Positions 1 through 7,668 of a DNA stretch of 36,864 nt are shown in pieces. The number at the start of each line of letters is the position of its first letter. Within the stretch, counting starts at the first letter, position 1. The notes beneath the pieces were generated by a model. The model saw only the letters and a list, made by a program, of their open reading frames with translations. It was not told where the DNA came from and did no database searches. The translations under genes and the position numbers were made by a program. Origin of the DNA: DATBRV01 sp036560145. Its GTDB lineage: Bacteria; Myxococcota_A; UBA9160; SMWR01. The stretch is taken from NCBI GenBank assembly GCA_036560145.1, contig DATBRV010000139.1:1-36864 (forward strand), written 5' to 3'.

Positions 1-110
1 ATCCCGAGCATCGGGCCCGCGACGGAAACCGCGAGCAGAGCCACGAGAATGGCCCAGACCCGGACGTAGTTGATGTGCGTATGCTCGGTTGCGTGTACGG
101 AATCTTCCAT
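1..110 (-). CDS. ctaF: Cytochrome c oxidase subunit IV, N-terminal part (runs off the window)
   Basis: The 36 readable residues begin MEDSVHATEH, a His-rich hydrophilic start, followed by a membrane segment (VWAILVALLAVSVAGPM). This is the layout of the small prokaryotic subunit IV of heme-copper oxidases, a stabilising membrane subunit. It sits 6 bp after the subunit III stop on the same strand, the usual place for this gene (ctaC-ctaD-ctaE-ctaF). The rest lies beyond the left edge, so the call rests on context plus one membrane segment. Confidence 0.72.
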   Translation of the reverse strand, partial: MEDSVHATEHTHINYVRVWAILVALLAVSVAGPMLG

Positions 111-116
111 CGTTGC

Positions 117-692
117 CTACTTCGCGATGTAGAGGAGGGGAAAGAGGAAGATCCACACGAGGTCGACGAAGTGCCAGTAGATCCCGATCAGCTCGACCCG
201 GTGGAGCTCCAGGTTCTTCGCCGCGTCGGAGGCGACGAACATCATGATGATCGCGCCGGCGATCACGTGCAGCGCGTGCAGCCCGGCGGCGCAGTAGTAG
301 AACGACCAGAACGTGCTCGACGTGATCGTGAAGCCATGTTGGATCTCGCTGGTCCACTCGAAGGCCTTCACGATCACGAACGTGAGCGCTCCGCCGATGG
401 TGGCCCACAAGAGGCCGGCCGCCCGGCGCCCGTTACCCGCCACCGCAGCCTTGTGGGCGAGCACCGCCGAAAGGCTGGAGGTGAGCAGCACCAGCGTGTT
501 GAAGGCGCCGATCCACATGTTGGTGTGGGCCGCCTGCTCGCTGAACGAGTCGTGGGCCAGGCGGTGCATGATGTAGGAGGCGAGCAGACCGCCGAAGATC
601 ACGATCTCCGAGACGATCACCCACCAGACGGCGAGCTTCCCGGTGGGAAGGCCGGCGGCGCTGCGCGTGGTCGCAATCGGTCTCGCGGACAT
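117..692 (-). CDS. ctaE: Cytochrome c oxidase subunit III (aa3 type)
   Basis: 191 residues with about five hydrophobic spans, the short form of subunit III that lacks the first two helices of the mitochondrial type. Family-like stretches are visible: WWVIVSEIVIFGGLLASY near residues 23-40, FNTLVLLTSSLSAVLAHKA near 64-82, and the C-terminal GLHALHVIAGAI and YWHFVDLVWIFLFPLLYI. The WHFVDxVW motif is characteristic. Subunit III has no redox centre; it stabilises subunit I and supports proton uptake. The ATG at 692 has a GGGAGA ribosome site, and the gene lies 9 bp after ctaD in the cox operon. Confidence 0.95.
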   Translation of the reverse strand: MSARPIATTRSAAGLPTGKLAVWWVIVSEIVIFGGLLASYIMHRLAHDSFSEQAAHTNMWIGAFNTLVLLTSSLSAVLAHKAAVAGNGRRAAGLLWATIGGALTFVIVKAFEWTSEIQHGFTITSSTFWSFYYCAAGLHALHVIAGAIIMMFVASDAAKNLELHRVELIGIYWHFVDLVWIFLFPLLYIAK

Positions 693-701
693 CGCTCTCC
701 C

Positions 702-2405
702 TCAGGCCGGCGCGTTCTGCGGCCAGTAGTCTTCCTTGCGATCCGGATGGCTGTATTCGTAGGGCGCGCGGTACACGGTCGGCAGCGCGTCCGCGGGCCA
801 GTTGCCGTGGGGCGGCGGCGATTCGGTGGTCCACTCGAGCGTGTTGGACCGCCACGGGTTCTTCTCCGCCTTCTCGCCCCACATCAAGCTGGCGAAGAAG
901 TTCCAGAGGAAGATGACCTGGCCGGCGAGCATGAAGAGCAGCGCGATGGTCGCGAACTCGCGCAGGGGCTGGAGGGCCGCCAGATCGGGGAAGTGGGAGT
1001 AGTCGTAGATCCGCCGGTGGTCGCCGGCCGCGCCGGTCACGAAGAGCGGGATGAAGATCGCGTTGAAGGCGATGATCGTGATCCAGAAATGCAGCTTCCC
1101 GAGGGTGTCGTTCATCATCCGCCCGAACATCTTCGGGAACCAGAAGGTGACGCCCGCGAAGGTGCCGATGATCGCGATCGGGACGAACGTGTAATGGAAA
1201 TGCGCCAGCACGAAGTAGGTGTCGTGCAGATAGATGTCCGCGCCGCTCGCGCCCAGGAAGATTCCCGTCACGCCGCCGATCAGGAACTCGCCCAGGAAGG
1301 CGAGCGCCCAGAGCATCGGGGTGGAGAGCGTGATCGAGCCGCCGTAGAGCGTCGCGATGTAGACGAAGCACATCTCGGCGATCGGCACCGAGATCAGCAG
1401 CGTCGTGACCGTGAAGATGTTCGCCATGCGGGGATCGATGCCGGCGACGAACTGGTGGTGCGCCCAGACGGTGAAGCTCAGCACGCCGGTTCCGAACGTG
1501 GTGTAGAGCACGGTCTTGTAGGCAAACAGCTTCTTGCGCGAGAACACCGTGATGATCTCGGCCACGATGCCGAGCGCCGGCAGCAGCACCACGTAGACCT
1601 CGGGGTGCCCGAAGAACCAGAACAGGTGCTGCCAGAGGACCGGATCGCCGCCGCGGTTCGGGTCGAAGAAGGCCGTCCCGATCTGCTGGTCCATGAACAG
1701 CATCACGGCGCCCGCGATCAGCGGCCCGACCGAGGCCATGAACAGGATGCTGGCCACCACGATCATCCAGACCACGATCGGCACGTCGTAGAGCTTCATC
1801 CCCGGCGCGCGCGAGTTCATCGCGGTGGTGACGAAGTTGATGCCGCCGAGCAGGAAGGCCACGAACTCGAGCGCCACGGCGACCAGGAAGATGCTGGATC
1901 CCAGCGGCGTGAGGTTGTACTCCGCCTTGGCCGAGAGCGGTGGGTAGATCGTCCAGGCGCCTCCGAAGGCCCCGCCCTCCACGAAGAAGGAGATCAGCAG
2001 CACCACCGCGCTCAGGAAGAAGATCTGATAGGAGAGGCGGTTGATGCGCGGGAACACCATGTCGTCGCAGCCGATCATGAGCGGGATCAGGAAGTTGCCG
2101 AAAGCCGCGATCAGCACGGGCATCGCCACCCAGAAGATCATGATGGCGCCGTGGTTGGTGATCAGCACGTTGTAGCGGTTCGGCGTCACCAGCCCGTAGA
2201 AGGGCACCTCCATCCCCGGGAACGCCATCTGCATGCGGAACACGTAGGCGAAGAAGCCGGCGAGGAGCGCCAGCGCCATGCCCGTGAACATGTACTGCAT
2301 GGCGATGACCTTGTGGTCGGTGGAGAATAGGATCCTCCGGACCCAGCCCGGATCCTCGTGATGGTGCGCGCCGTGATGGACGGGGGTCTCGGCGGGATGC
2401 GCCAT
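702..2405 (-). CDS. ctaD: Cytochrome c oxidase subunit I (aa3 type, A1 family)
   Basis: 567 residues, normal length, with about twelve membrane spans. It is the catalytic subunit that reduces O2 to water at the heme a3-CuB centre and pumps protons. The WFFGHPEVY motif (about residue 250) carries a CuB histidine, the cross-linked tyrosine and the HPEV glutamate that marks the A1 proton-channel family. Further on are the two CuB histidines in WAHHQFV and the heme-ligand region HFHYTFV. The ATG at 2405 is preceded by an AGGAGT ribosome site 5 bases away. ctaC ends 3 bp upstream. The short His-rich N-terminus (HHGAHHHEDP) is a visible peculiarity. Confidence 0.97.
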   Translation of the reverse strand: MAHPAETPVHHGAHHHEDPGWVRRILFSTDHKVIAMQYMFTGMALALLAGFFAYVFRMQMAFPGMEVPFYGLVTPNRYNVLITNHGAIMIFWVAMPVLIAAFGNFLIPLMIGCDDMVFPRINRLSYQIFFLSAVVLLISFFVEGGAFGGAWTIYPPLSAKAEYNLTPLGSSIFLVAVALEFVAFLLGGINFVTTAMNSRAPGMKLYDVPIVVWMIVVASILFMASVGPLIAGAVMLFMDQQIGTAFFDPNRGGDPVLWQHLFWFFGHPEVYVVLLPALGIVAEIITVFSRKKLFAYKTVLYTTFGTGVLSFTVWAHHQFVAGIDPRMANIFTVTTLLISVPIAEMCFVYIATLYGGSITLSTPMLWALAFLGEFLIGGVTGIFLGASGADIYLHDTYFVLAHFHYTFVPIAIIGTFAGVTFWFPKMFGRMMNDTLGKLHFWITIIAFNAIFIPLFVTGAAGDHRRIYDYSHFPDLAALQPLREFATIALLFMLAGQVIFLWNFFASLMWGEKAEKNPWRSNTLEWTTESPPPHGNWPADALPTVYRAPYEYSHPDRKEDYWPQNAPA

Positions 2406-2408
2406 GGG

Positions 2409-3125
2409 CTACTCCTGCGCCGCGCGCGGCAGGTCGAGAGCCGCGACGGAAATCGGAGACTGGGACGCCATCCAGGCGGTGTGCTGCTCCGGCGTCTCGA
2501 TCACGATCCGGCCGGGCATCAGCGCGTGGCCGATGCCGCAGATCTCCGCGCACTGGATGTCGTACTTGCCCGTCTGGGTGGCTTCGAACCAGCCGGTGAT
2601 CACGCGGCCGGGGATCACGTCCTGCTTGAGCCGGAAGACCGGCACCGAGAAGCTGTGCAGGACGTCGCGCGACTCCAGCTTGAAGTGGTAGAGGGTCCCC
2701 ACCTTCACGTGGAGCTCTTCGACCGTCTTGATGTCGTCGGCGGTGTCGAGCAGGGTGTCGGGGCCCGGATGCACGAAGCTCCACGCCCACTGCTGCGCGA
2801 TCACGCGCACGGTCTCCTGCGCCGGCGGCAGGTCCTGCTTCACGTCGTACCAGACCTTCACCGCGAAGAACAGGATGACCACGTCGAAGGCGAGCACGGC
2901 CATGTGCGGCCAGTGCACCCACTGCTTCTCGCTCTTGAGCTCGCCCGTGATGTACTGGGCCTTGACGCCGTCCCGCTTTCGGAAGCGCAGGATCAGCCAG
3001 AAGAAGACCAGCTCGGTGGCCAGGAACCAGGCGCCCACGATCCAGAAGATCATGGAGAAGACGAAGTCGATGTCCCCCGAATAGGTCGACGCCGACGGGA
3101 TCCAGCGCTCGATCAGATGGAACAT
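2409..3125 (-). CDS. ctaC: Cytochrome c oxidase subunit II (CuA subunit, no fused cytochrome c)
   Basis: 238 residues. Two membrane helices (about 23-50 and 72-93) are followed by a cupredoxin domain that carries the CuA centre accepting electrons from cytochrome c. CuA ligands are visible: the early histidine in DVLHSFSVP and the cluster CAEICGIGHALM near the C-terminus. The protein stops soon after this cluster, so the C-terminal cytochrome c domain of caa3 oxidases is absent; a separate diheme cytochrome is encoded just upstream and may replace it. No clear cleavable lipoprotein signal is seen. The ATG at 3125 follows a G-rich ribosome site. Confidence 0.95.
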   Translation of the reverse strand: MFHLIERWIPSASTYSGDIDFVFSMIFWIVGAWFLATELVFFWLILRFRKRDGVKAQYITGELKSEKQWVHWPHMAVLAFDVVILFFAVKVWYDVKQDLPPAQETVRVIAQQWAWSFVHPGPDTLLDTADDIKTVEELHVKVGTLYHFKLESRDVLHSFSVPVFRLKQDVIPGRVITGWFEATQTGKYDIQCAEICGIGHALMPGRIVIETPEQHTAWMASQSPISVAALDLPRAAQE

Positions 3126-3137
3126 CGCCAGCCCCCT

Positions 3138-3245
3138 TCAGAGGATGATGAAGACGAAGACCACGGCGATGAAGGCGCCCACCGCGCCCATCGTGATCAG
3201 GAACGCGCGCCGCGCCAGCTCGTCACCAGAAAAAGTCTTGGCCAT
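3138..3245 (-). CDS. 35-residue single-span membrane peptide, possible small oxidase subunit
   Basis: A short reading frame between the diheme cytochrome and ctaC. It begins MAKTFSGDELARRAF, a charged cytosolic-type head, followed by about 20 purely hydrophobic residues ending FVFIIL. A GGGAGG ribosome site lies about 11 bases before the ATG, and the stop is 12 bp before ctaC, so it fits the operon exactly. Size and topology recall the small subunit IIa of some heme-copper oxidases, but I see no diagnostic residues, so that identity is a guess. It is easily missed by gene callers. Confidence 0.6.
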   Translation of the reverse strand: MAKTFSGDELARRAFLITMGAVGAFIAVVFVFIIL

Positions 3246-3274
3246 CGACTTCGAGACCTCCCAGCTCCGGTCCG

Positions 3275-3925
3275 CTAGTTCTTCGAAAGGGTCGTGATGT
3301 AGGCGATCACGTCCCGCATGGCCTGCTCGTCGGCCAGCGTCAACGACATCGGGCGCATCAAGGCGCCGCTCGTGTCCCCGGGCCTGGTGCCGCGCACGCC
3401 GGCCTTGAAGTTGGCGAGCTGGGTCAGCATGTACCAGTCGCTCGCGTCCTTGAGCGGGGGCCCGAACACGGCCGGGTTGCCCGAGCCGTCGGGCGCGTGG
3501 CAGGCGGCGCAGGGGGCGTAGAGCGCCTGCCCCTTCGCCGCGTCGCCGCCCACCAGCACCGGAGCCGGGTCGACCGGCGCGAGCGTGGCGACGTAGGCCG
3601 CCACCGCGTTCACGTCGGCGTCGTTCGCGAGCGCCATCGACATCGGACGCATGCGCATGCCGGCGATGTCGTCGAAGTGCTGCCCGCGGTAGCCGGCGCG
3701 GAACTTCTGGAGCTGGGCCACGACGTACCACTGCGGAAGCCCGGCGATCGCCGGGGCCAGCGCGAGCGGACTGCCGCGTCCATCGGCCAGATGACACTGC
3801 TCGCAGAGGGCGTACAACTCCTGCCCGCGCGCGACCTCCTGCGCGGAAGCCGGATCCTGCGCCGAAGCCGGCAGCGAGAGCAGCGCCACGACCAGCGCGG
3901 CGAGGGCAGACGTGCGGGGTGCCAT
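3275..3925 (-). CDS. Periplasmic diheme cytochrome c (cytochrome c4-like)
   Basis: 216 residues. A Sec signal peptide (about 1-22, ending LPASAQ) precedes two similar heme domains with CEQCH (41-45) and CAACH (139-143). Each domain repeats the same scheme: CxxCH, a W-Y-x-x-x-Q-L-x-x-F-x-A-G-x-R-G stretch, then MRPMS supplying the methionine ligand. This indicates an internal duplication, as in cytochrome c4. As the first gene of the cox operon it is the likely electron donor to the CuA site of CtaC, which lacks its own heme domain. An AAGGA ribosome site lies 5 bases before the ATG, and a promoter lies about 80 bp upstream. Confidence 0.9.
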   Translation of the reverse strand: MAPRTSALAALVVALLSLPASAQDPASAQEVARGQELYALCEQCHLADGRGSPLALAPAIAGLPQWYVVAQLQKFRAGYRGQHFDDIAGMRMRPMSMALANDADVNAVAAYVATLAPVDPAPVLVGGDAAKGQALYAPCAACHAPDGSGNPAVFGPPLKDASDWYMLTQLANFKAGVRGTRPGDTSGALMRPMSLTLADEQAMRDVIAYITTLSKN

Positions 3926-4002
3926 GGGAATCCTTCGATGCCTACTCGGGGCCAGAGGCCCGGATGCCCGGACGCCCGGGCGGCGGCCGCGCGAGCGCCG
4001 GG

Positions 4003-4031
4003 GAATTAGCCCACTTCGAAGGTGTTCTCAA
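4003..4031 (-). promoter_or_regulatory. Candidate sigma-70 promoter of the cox operon
   Basis: On the minus strand TTGAGA (4031-4026, five of six matches to TTGACA) is followed by 17 bases and then TAATTC (4008-4003), a weaker -10. Transcription from here would give a leader of roughly 70 bases before the diheme cytochrome ATG at 3925. It lies in the 169-bp gap after the DUF420 gene, which suggests the cox genes are transcribed separately from cyoE. Confidence 0.45.
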
Positions 4032-4094
4032 GATCCTTTCGCGAAGCTTCAAGTCGCGGACGCGGAAGGGGAAGCCCGCCCCAGCCGGGGTCGT

Positions 4095-4526
4095 TCAGGC
4101 GGCCGGAGCGTAGAGATAGAGCAGCGCGTAGATCACCACGCCCGTCGCCGAGACATAGATCCAGATCGGCCAGGCGACCCGCGCCAGCCGGCGATGCCGC
4201 TGGATCTCGCCGCGCAGGCCGCGGCGGATCAGCAGGATCGCGAGCGGCGGCACCGCCATCGCGAGCACCACGTGCGAGAAGAGCAGCACGAGGTAGGCGA
4301 GCCGGGCGGCGCCTTGCGCGTGGAAGCTGGCGCTCTCGAAGCCGCTCGAGACCTTGTGGGCCACGTAGAGCACGAGGAAGAGCGTCGAGGTGGCGAAGGC
4401 CGCCAGCATGGTCCGGCGGTGGGCGTCGATGCGGCCGCTTCTCACCAGCGCCCGCCCGCGCAGCAGCAGCACGGCCGCCAGCGCATTCAGCAGGGCGTTC
4501 AGGGTCGGGAGCAGGGGGACGTCCAC
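4095..4526 (-). CDS. DUF420 membrane protein (CtaM/YozB-like oxidase assembly factor)
   Basis: 143 residues with four hydrophobic spans: about 5-22, 40-60, 74-100 and 119-138. The pattern fits DUF420, including the HRRTMLAAFATSTLFLVLYV stretch and conserved-looking histidines at the membrane face (R-x-D-A-H-R, V-A-H-K, F-S-H). In Staphylococcus aureus the DUF420 protein CtaM is needed to make a functional aa3-type oxidase. Its place between cyoE/MFS and the cox operon supports an assembly role here; that is inference. It starts 7 bp after the MFS gene stop. Confidence 0.75.
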   Translation of the reverse strand: MDVPLLPTLNALLNALAAVLLLRGRALVRSGRIDAHRRTMLAAFATSTLFLVLYVAHKVSSGFESASFHAQGAARLAYLVLLFSHVVLAMAVPPLAILLIRRGLRGEIQRHRRLARVAWPIWIYVSATGVVIYALLYLYAPAA

Positions 4527-4533
4527 GGCGGCC

Positions 4534-5685
4534 TCAGATCCCGACCAGCGGGGGCGCGGCCGCAGCCGGGTCCCGCGACGGCAGCCCCCGCACCTGCACC
4601 GCCACCGCCAGCAGCAGGGCCCCGGCCAGCAGGAACGGCGCGCCGAGCTGGCGGTCGTAGAGCCAGCCGGCCGCGAGCGGCCCCAGCACGCGGGCGAGCG
4701 AGGCGCTGGCCTGGAACGTCCCCATCACCGAGCCGCGCGCGCTGGCCTGCGCGGTGAGCGACACCATGCTCATCAGCGCGGGCTGGAGGATGGCGCGGCC
4801 CACGGCGCAGAGCGCCAGCGGCGCCAGCAGCAGCGCCACCGAGCGGGCCTGCGGCAGCGCCAGGAAGCCGACGGCGAGCAGCAGACTCCCGGCGATCGCC
4901 AGCGAGCGCTCGCTCCAGCGCGCGGCGAGGGCCTTCATGCCGCCGCCCTGGATCGCGCCCATCAGGACGGCCATCGCGATCAGCAGCACGGCGACTTCGC
5001 GGGCGTCGTAGCCGAACCGTTTTCCCATGAAGATGGCGAACACCGTCTCGAGCTGCGTGACCGCCAGCGTGAAGACGAAGTTCGCGATGCAGAGCCGTCG
5101 GATCAACGGGACGCGCAGGGCGGGGGCCGGACGCACCTCGTCCGCCAGACCGAGGACGCGTGCCGGCGGCTCGGGCAGCGAGAACGCCGCGTGGATCCAG
5201 TTGGCGCCCGCCAGGCCGGCGGCGGCGAACATCGGAACCGCGTACCCGTAGGGAGCCAGCGCGCCGCCGATCGCCGGCCCCAGCACGAAGCCGACGCCGA
5301 AGCAGGCGCCCAGCATCCCCATCCAGCGGGTGCGCTCCTGCTCGGGGGTTACGTCGGTGATGTAGGCGGAGGCCACGCCGATGTTGGCCGCGAAGGCGCC
5401 CCCCGCGGCGCGCGCCAGGAAGAGCCAGAGCAGCGAGCGGGCGAAGCCGAGGCCGAGCAGCGCGAGCGCCGTCCCGGCGATCGTCATCAGCATCACGCGC
5501 CGCCGCCCGATCCGGTCGGAGAGGCGCCCCCAGAGCGGCGCGCAGAGGAACTGCGCCGCCGCAAAGGCGCCGAAGAGGAAGCCGAGGGTCGTGCCGCTGG
5601 CCCCGAACTCCAGGGCATAGAACGGGAGCACCGGGATCATGATCCCGAACCCGATCAGGTCGATGATCACGACGCTGAAGAGCAC
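4534..5685 (-). CDS. MFS transporter (TetA/MdtG-like drug:H+ antiporter family)
   Basis: 383 residues in about twelve spans. The family signature is clear: D-x-x-G-x-G in helix 1 (IIDLIGFGIMIPVLP) and the loop 2-3 motif GRLSDRIGRRRVM, then RAAGGAFAANIGVASAYITD and the motif C-like GFVLGPAIGG. These match 12-TM proton antiporters of the TetA branch; the substrate cannot be told. The only canonical start in frame is the GTG at 5685, which puts helix 1 almost at the N-terminus and has no ribosome site. Upstream the frame stays open back into the end of cyoE without ATG, GTG or TTG. A role in respiration is suggested only by its position between cyoE and DUF420. Confidence 0.85.
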   Translation of the reverse strand: MLFSVVIIDLIGFGIMIPVLPFYALEFGASGTTLGFLFGAFAAAQFLCAPLWGRLSDRIGRRRVMLMTIAGTALALLGLGFARSLLWLFLARAAGGAFAANIGVASAYITDVTPEQERTRWMGMLGACFGVGFVLGPAIGGALAPYGYAVPMFAAAGLAGANWIHAAFSLPEPPARVLGLADEVRPAPALRVPLIRRLCIANFVFTLAVTQLETVFAIFMGKRFGYDAREVAVLLIAMAVLMGAIQGGGMKALAARWSERSLAIAGSLLLAVGFLALPQARSVALLLAPLALCAVGRAILQPALMSMVSLTAQASARGSVMGTFQASASLARVLGPLAAGWLYDRQLGAPFLLAGALLLAVAVQVRGLPSRDPAAAAPPLVGI

Positions 5686-5755
5686 CGGGAGCGGCGAACG
5701 GGACGGCGCAGCGGACGATGTCGAGATGGCGGCCTCGGGTCGGCGCCGCGCCGGC

Positions 5756-6631
5756 TCAGCGCGCGAGCAGCTCGACGTTCATCGCGATGAAGAGCGAGAA
5801 CAGATACGCGAGCGAGACCCGAAACACGCGGCGCGCCGCTTCGTCCGATCGCTCGCGCAGCAGCCGCACCACGGTCGCCACGAACCAGGCGTTCATGCCG
5901 ATCGCGACCGCCAGGTAGATCTCGCCGAGCAGGCCGAGCGCGACGGGCGCGAGCGTCACCGGCACCAGCCCGAGGCTGGTCCAGAGCACGCCGCGGCGCG
6001 TCGCCTCGTCGCCGATCACGCTCGGCGGCTGCGGGATCCCCGCGGCCGCGTAGTCCCGCTTGCGGTACAGGGCGATCGCCCAGACGTGGGGCGGCTGCCA
6101 GAAGAACACGATCGCGAAGAGCGCGAGGCCCACCACGCCGAGATGTCCGTTCACCGCGACGTCCGCGATCAGCGGCGCCGCCGCGCCGGCCGCCCCGCCG
6201 ATCACGGCGTTCCACGCCGAGCGCGGCTTGAGCCAGATCGTGTAGACGAACACGTAGAAGGCGATGCTGGCGACGCCGACCCCGGCCGCCGCCGGCCCCG
6301 CCACGGCGCCGAGCAGCGCCGTCGACGCCACCCCGAGGGCGAGACCGAAGCGCAGCGCCGCGCGAGGCGAGATGCGACCGGCCGGCAGCGGCCGGTTGCG
6401 CGTACGCTCCATCAACGCGTCCACGTCGCGCTCCAGATAGGCGTTCAGCGTGTTGGCCGAAGCCGCGGCGAGCGCGATCCCGAGCAGCACCAGCGCCGCG
6501 AAGCCGAAGGAAGGCGCGCCCTGCGCCGCCAGCCCGAAGACCGGGAGCCCGGTCAGCAGGACGAGCGGGAGCAGCCGCGGCTTGGTGAGGTCCGCGTAGA
6601 CGCGAAGGGTGGAGAGAGCGGAGTGCGCCAC
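5756..6631 (-). CDS. cyoE/ctaB: Protoheme IX farnesyltransferase (heme O synthase)
   Basis: 291 residues, normal length. This UbiA-superfamily membrane prenyltransferase adds a farnesyl group to heme b to make heme O, the precursor of heme A for aa3 oxidases. The first aspartate-rich motif is plain: NTLNAYLERDVDALMERTRNRP (about 60-81). The second region, FFWQPPHVWAIALYRKRDYAAAGIP, carries the conserved W-x-x-H-x-W-x-x-A and the Y-x-x-D-Y/D-A-x-A-G pattern. The product acts for the neighbouring oxidase. The start is a GTG at 6631 (reads MAHSALS) without a good ribosome site. A divergent 131-bp gap separates it from the EamA gene. Confidence 0.96.
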   Translation of the reverse strand: MAHSALSTLRVYADLTKPRLLPLVLLTGLPVFGLAAQGAPSFGFAALVLLGIALAAASANTLNAYLERDVDALMERTRNRPLPAGRISPRAALRFGLALGVASTALLGAVAGPAAAGVGVASIAFYVFVYTIWLKPRSAWNAVIGGAAGAAAPLIADVAVNGHLGVVGLALFAIVFFWQPPHVWAIALYRKRDYAAAGIPQPPSVIGDEATRRGVLWTSLGLVPVTLAPVALGLLGEIYLAVAIGMNAWFVATVVRLLRERSDEAARRVFRVSLAYLFSLFIAMNVELLAR

Positions 6632-6762
6632 GGAGACCGACCCGCTGGTGAGAAGGGGAAAACGGTTACCACACGCGGCCCCCCCGGTCGAGCGCGGCGC
6701 GCGTGGGCTACGCGTGCGGGAGCGTCTAATGTCCCCCCGGTGCGGCCCGCCGCAGGCCCGGC

Positions 6763-7644
6763 GTGAACCTCTACGAGCTCGGACTCGTCCTCGCCTCGGC
6801 GCTGCTCCACGCCTGGTGGAGCGTGGCGATCAAGGACAGCCGCGATCCGCTCGCCTTCAACCTGCTCCAGCTGGTGGCGCCGTTCGGGATCCTCCTGCTG
6901 ATCGCCCCCTTCGTGGGCTGGGCCGAGGTGCCGACCCGCGTCTGGTGGCTGGTCGCGGGCACCGGCGTCTGGCACGGGCTCTACTTCTACTGGATGACGC
7001 GCGCCTTCGAGCACGGCGACCTCACGCTCGTGTATCCGATCGCGCGCTCGACGCCGGCCTTCATCCCGTTGATCTCGATCCCGCTGCTGGGCGAGCGGAT
7101 CTCGCTGGGAGCCGCCTGCGGGATCGCGATCGTGGTGGCGGGGATCTGGCTGGTGGGCGCCGGCTCCGGGGTCTCGCGCTCCGCGCTCGTGTCGACGGGC
7201 GCGCGCTTCGCCTTCCTGACGCTGGCGGCGGGGGTCGGCTACTCGCTGGTCGACAAGACGGCGATGCGAGAGCTCGGCGCGGCGGCCTGGACGAGCCCCG
7301 TGCCGCGTGCGTTCGTCTACGCGGTGCTGCTCGGGATCTCGGGCACCTTCGTCTTCGCGCCGCTCGCCTGGCTGCGCACGCGCGCGGGCCTGCTCGCGCG
7401 CCTGCGCCAGGGCGGGCTCGGCCGCGCCAGCTTCGCGTCGGTCGTGAGCTACATCGGCTACGCGCTGGTGCTCGCCGCGCTGGAGACCGCGCCCGTCAGC
7501 TACGTGGTGGCGGTCCGCCAGACCAGCGTGCTCTTCGCGCTCGTGATGGGCGTGCTCTGGCTGCGCGAGACGCCGGGCCGGTCGCGCATCTGGGGCGCGA
7601 TCTCGACCGTGATCGGGGTGGCTTTGATCGCGACCTCGGGGTGA
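6763..7644 (+). CDS. EamA/DMT-family transporter
   Basis: 293 residues with about ten hydrophobic spans arranged as two EamA repeats (roughly 3-140 and 147-292). Each repeat ends in the typical pattern: YPIARSTPAFIPLISIPLLGERIS in the first and VRQTSVLFALVMGVLWLRETP in the second. This superfamily includes exporters of amino acids and metabolites; the substrate cannot be predicted. The start is a GTG at 6763. It stands alone, divergent from cyoE and convergent with ptsP. Confidence 0.85.
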   Translation: MNLYELGLVLASALLHAWWSVAIKDSRDPLAFNLLQLVAPFGILLLIAPFVGWAEVPTRVWWLVAGTGVWHGLYFYWMTRAFEHGDLTLVYPIARSTPAFIPLISIPLLGERISLGAACGIAIVVAGIWLVGAGSGVSRSALVSTGARFAFLTLAAGVGYSLVDKTAMRELGAAAWTSPVPRAFVYAVLLGISGTFVFAPLAWLRTRAGLLARLRQGGLGRASFASVVSYIGYALVLAALETAPVSYVVAVRQTSVLFALVMGVLWLRETPGRSRIWGAISTVIGVALIATSG

Positions 7645-7651
7645 GAGCGAA

Positions 7652-7668
7652 GAGGGGGACGTCCCCTC
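7652..7668. terminator. Hairpin between convergent genes, candidate bidirectional terminator
   Basis: GAGGGGGAC next to GTCCCCTC forms a nearly perfect inverted repeat filling the 24-bp gap between the stops of the EamA gene (7644) and ptsP (7669). No run of T follows on either side, so Rho-independent termination would be inefficient; the position is the main argument. Confidence 0.4.

Noticed and set aside
75..2330. 751-residue frame antisense to ctaD and ctaE
   Set aside because: Its translation is an Arg/Glu/Asp/His-rich low-complexity product, a codon-bias shadow of well-recognised oxidase genes.
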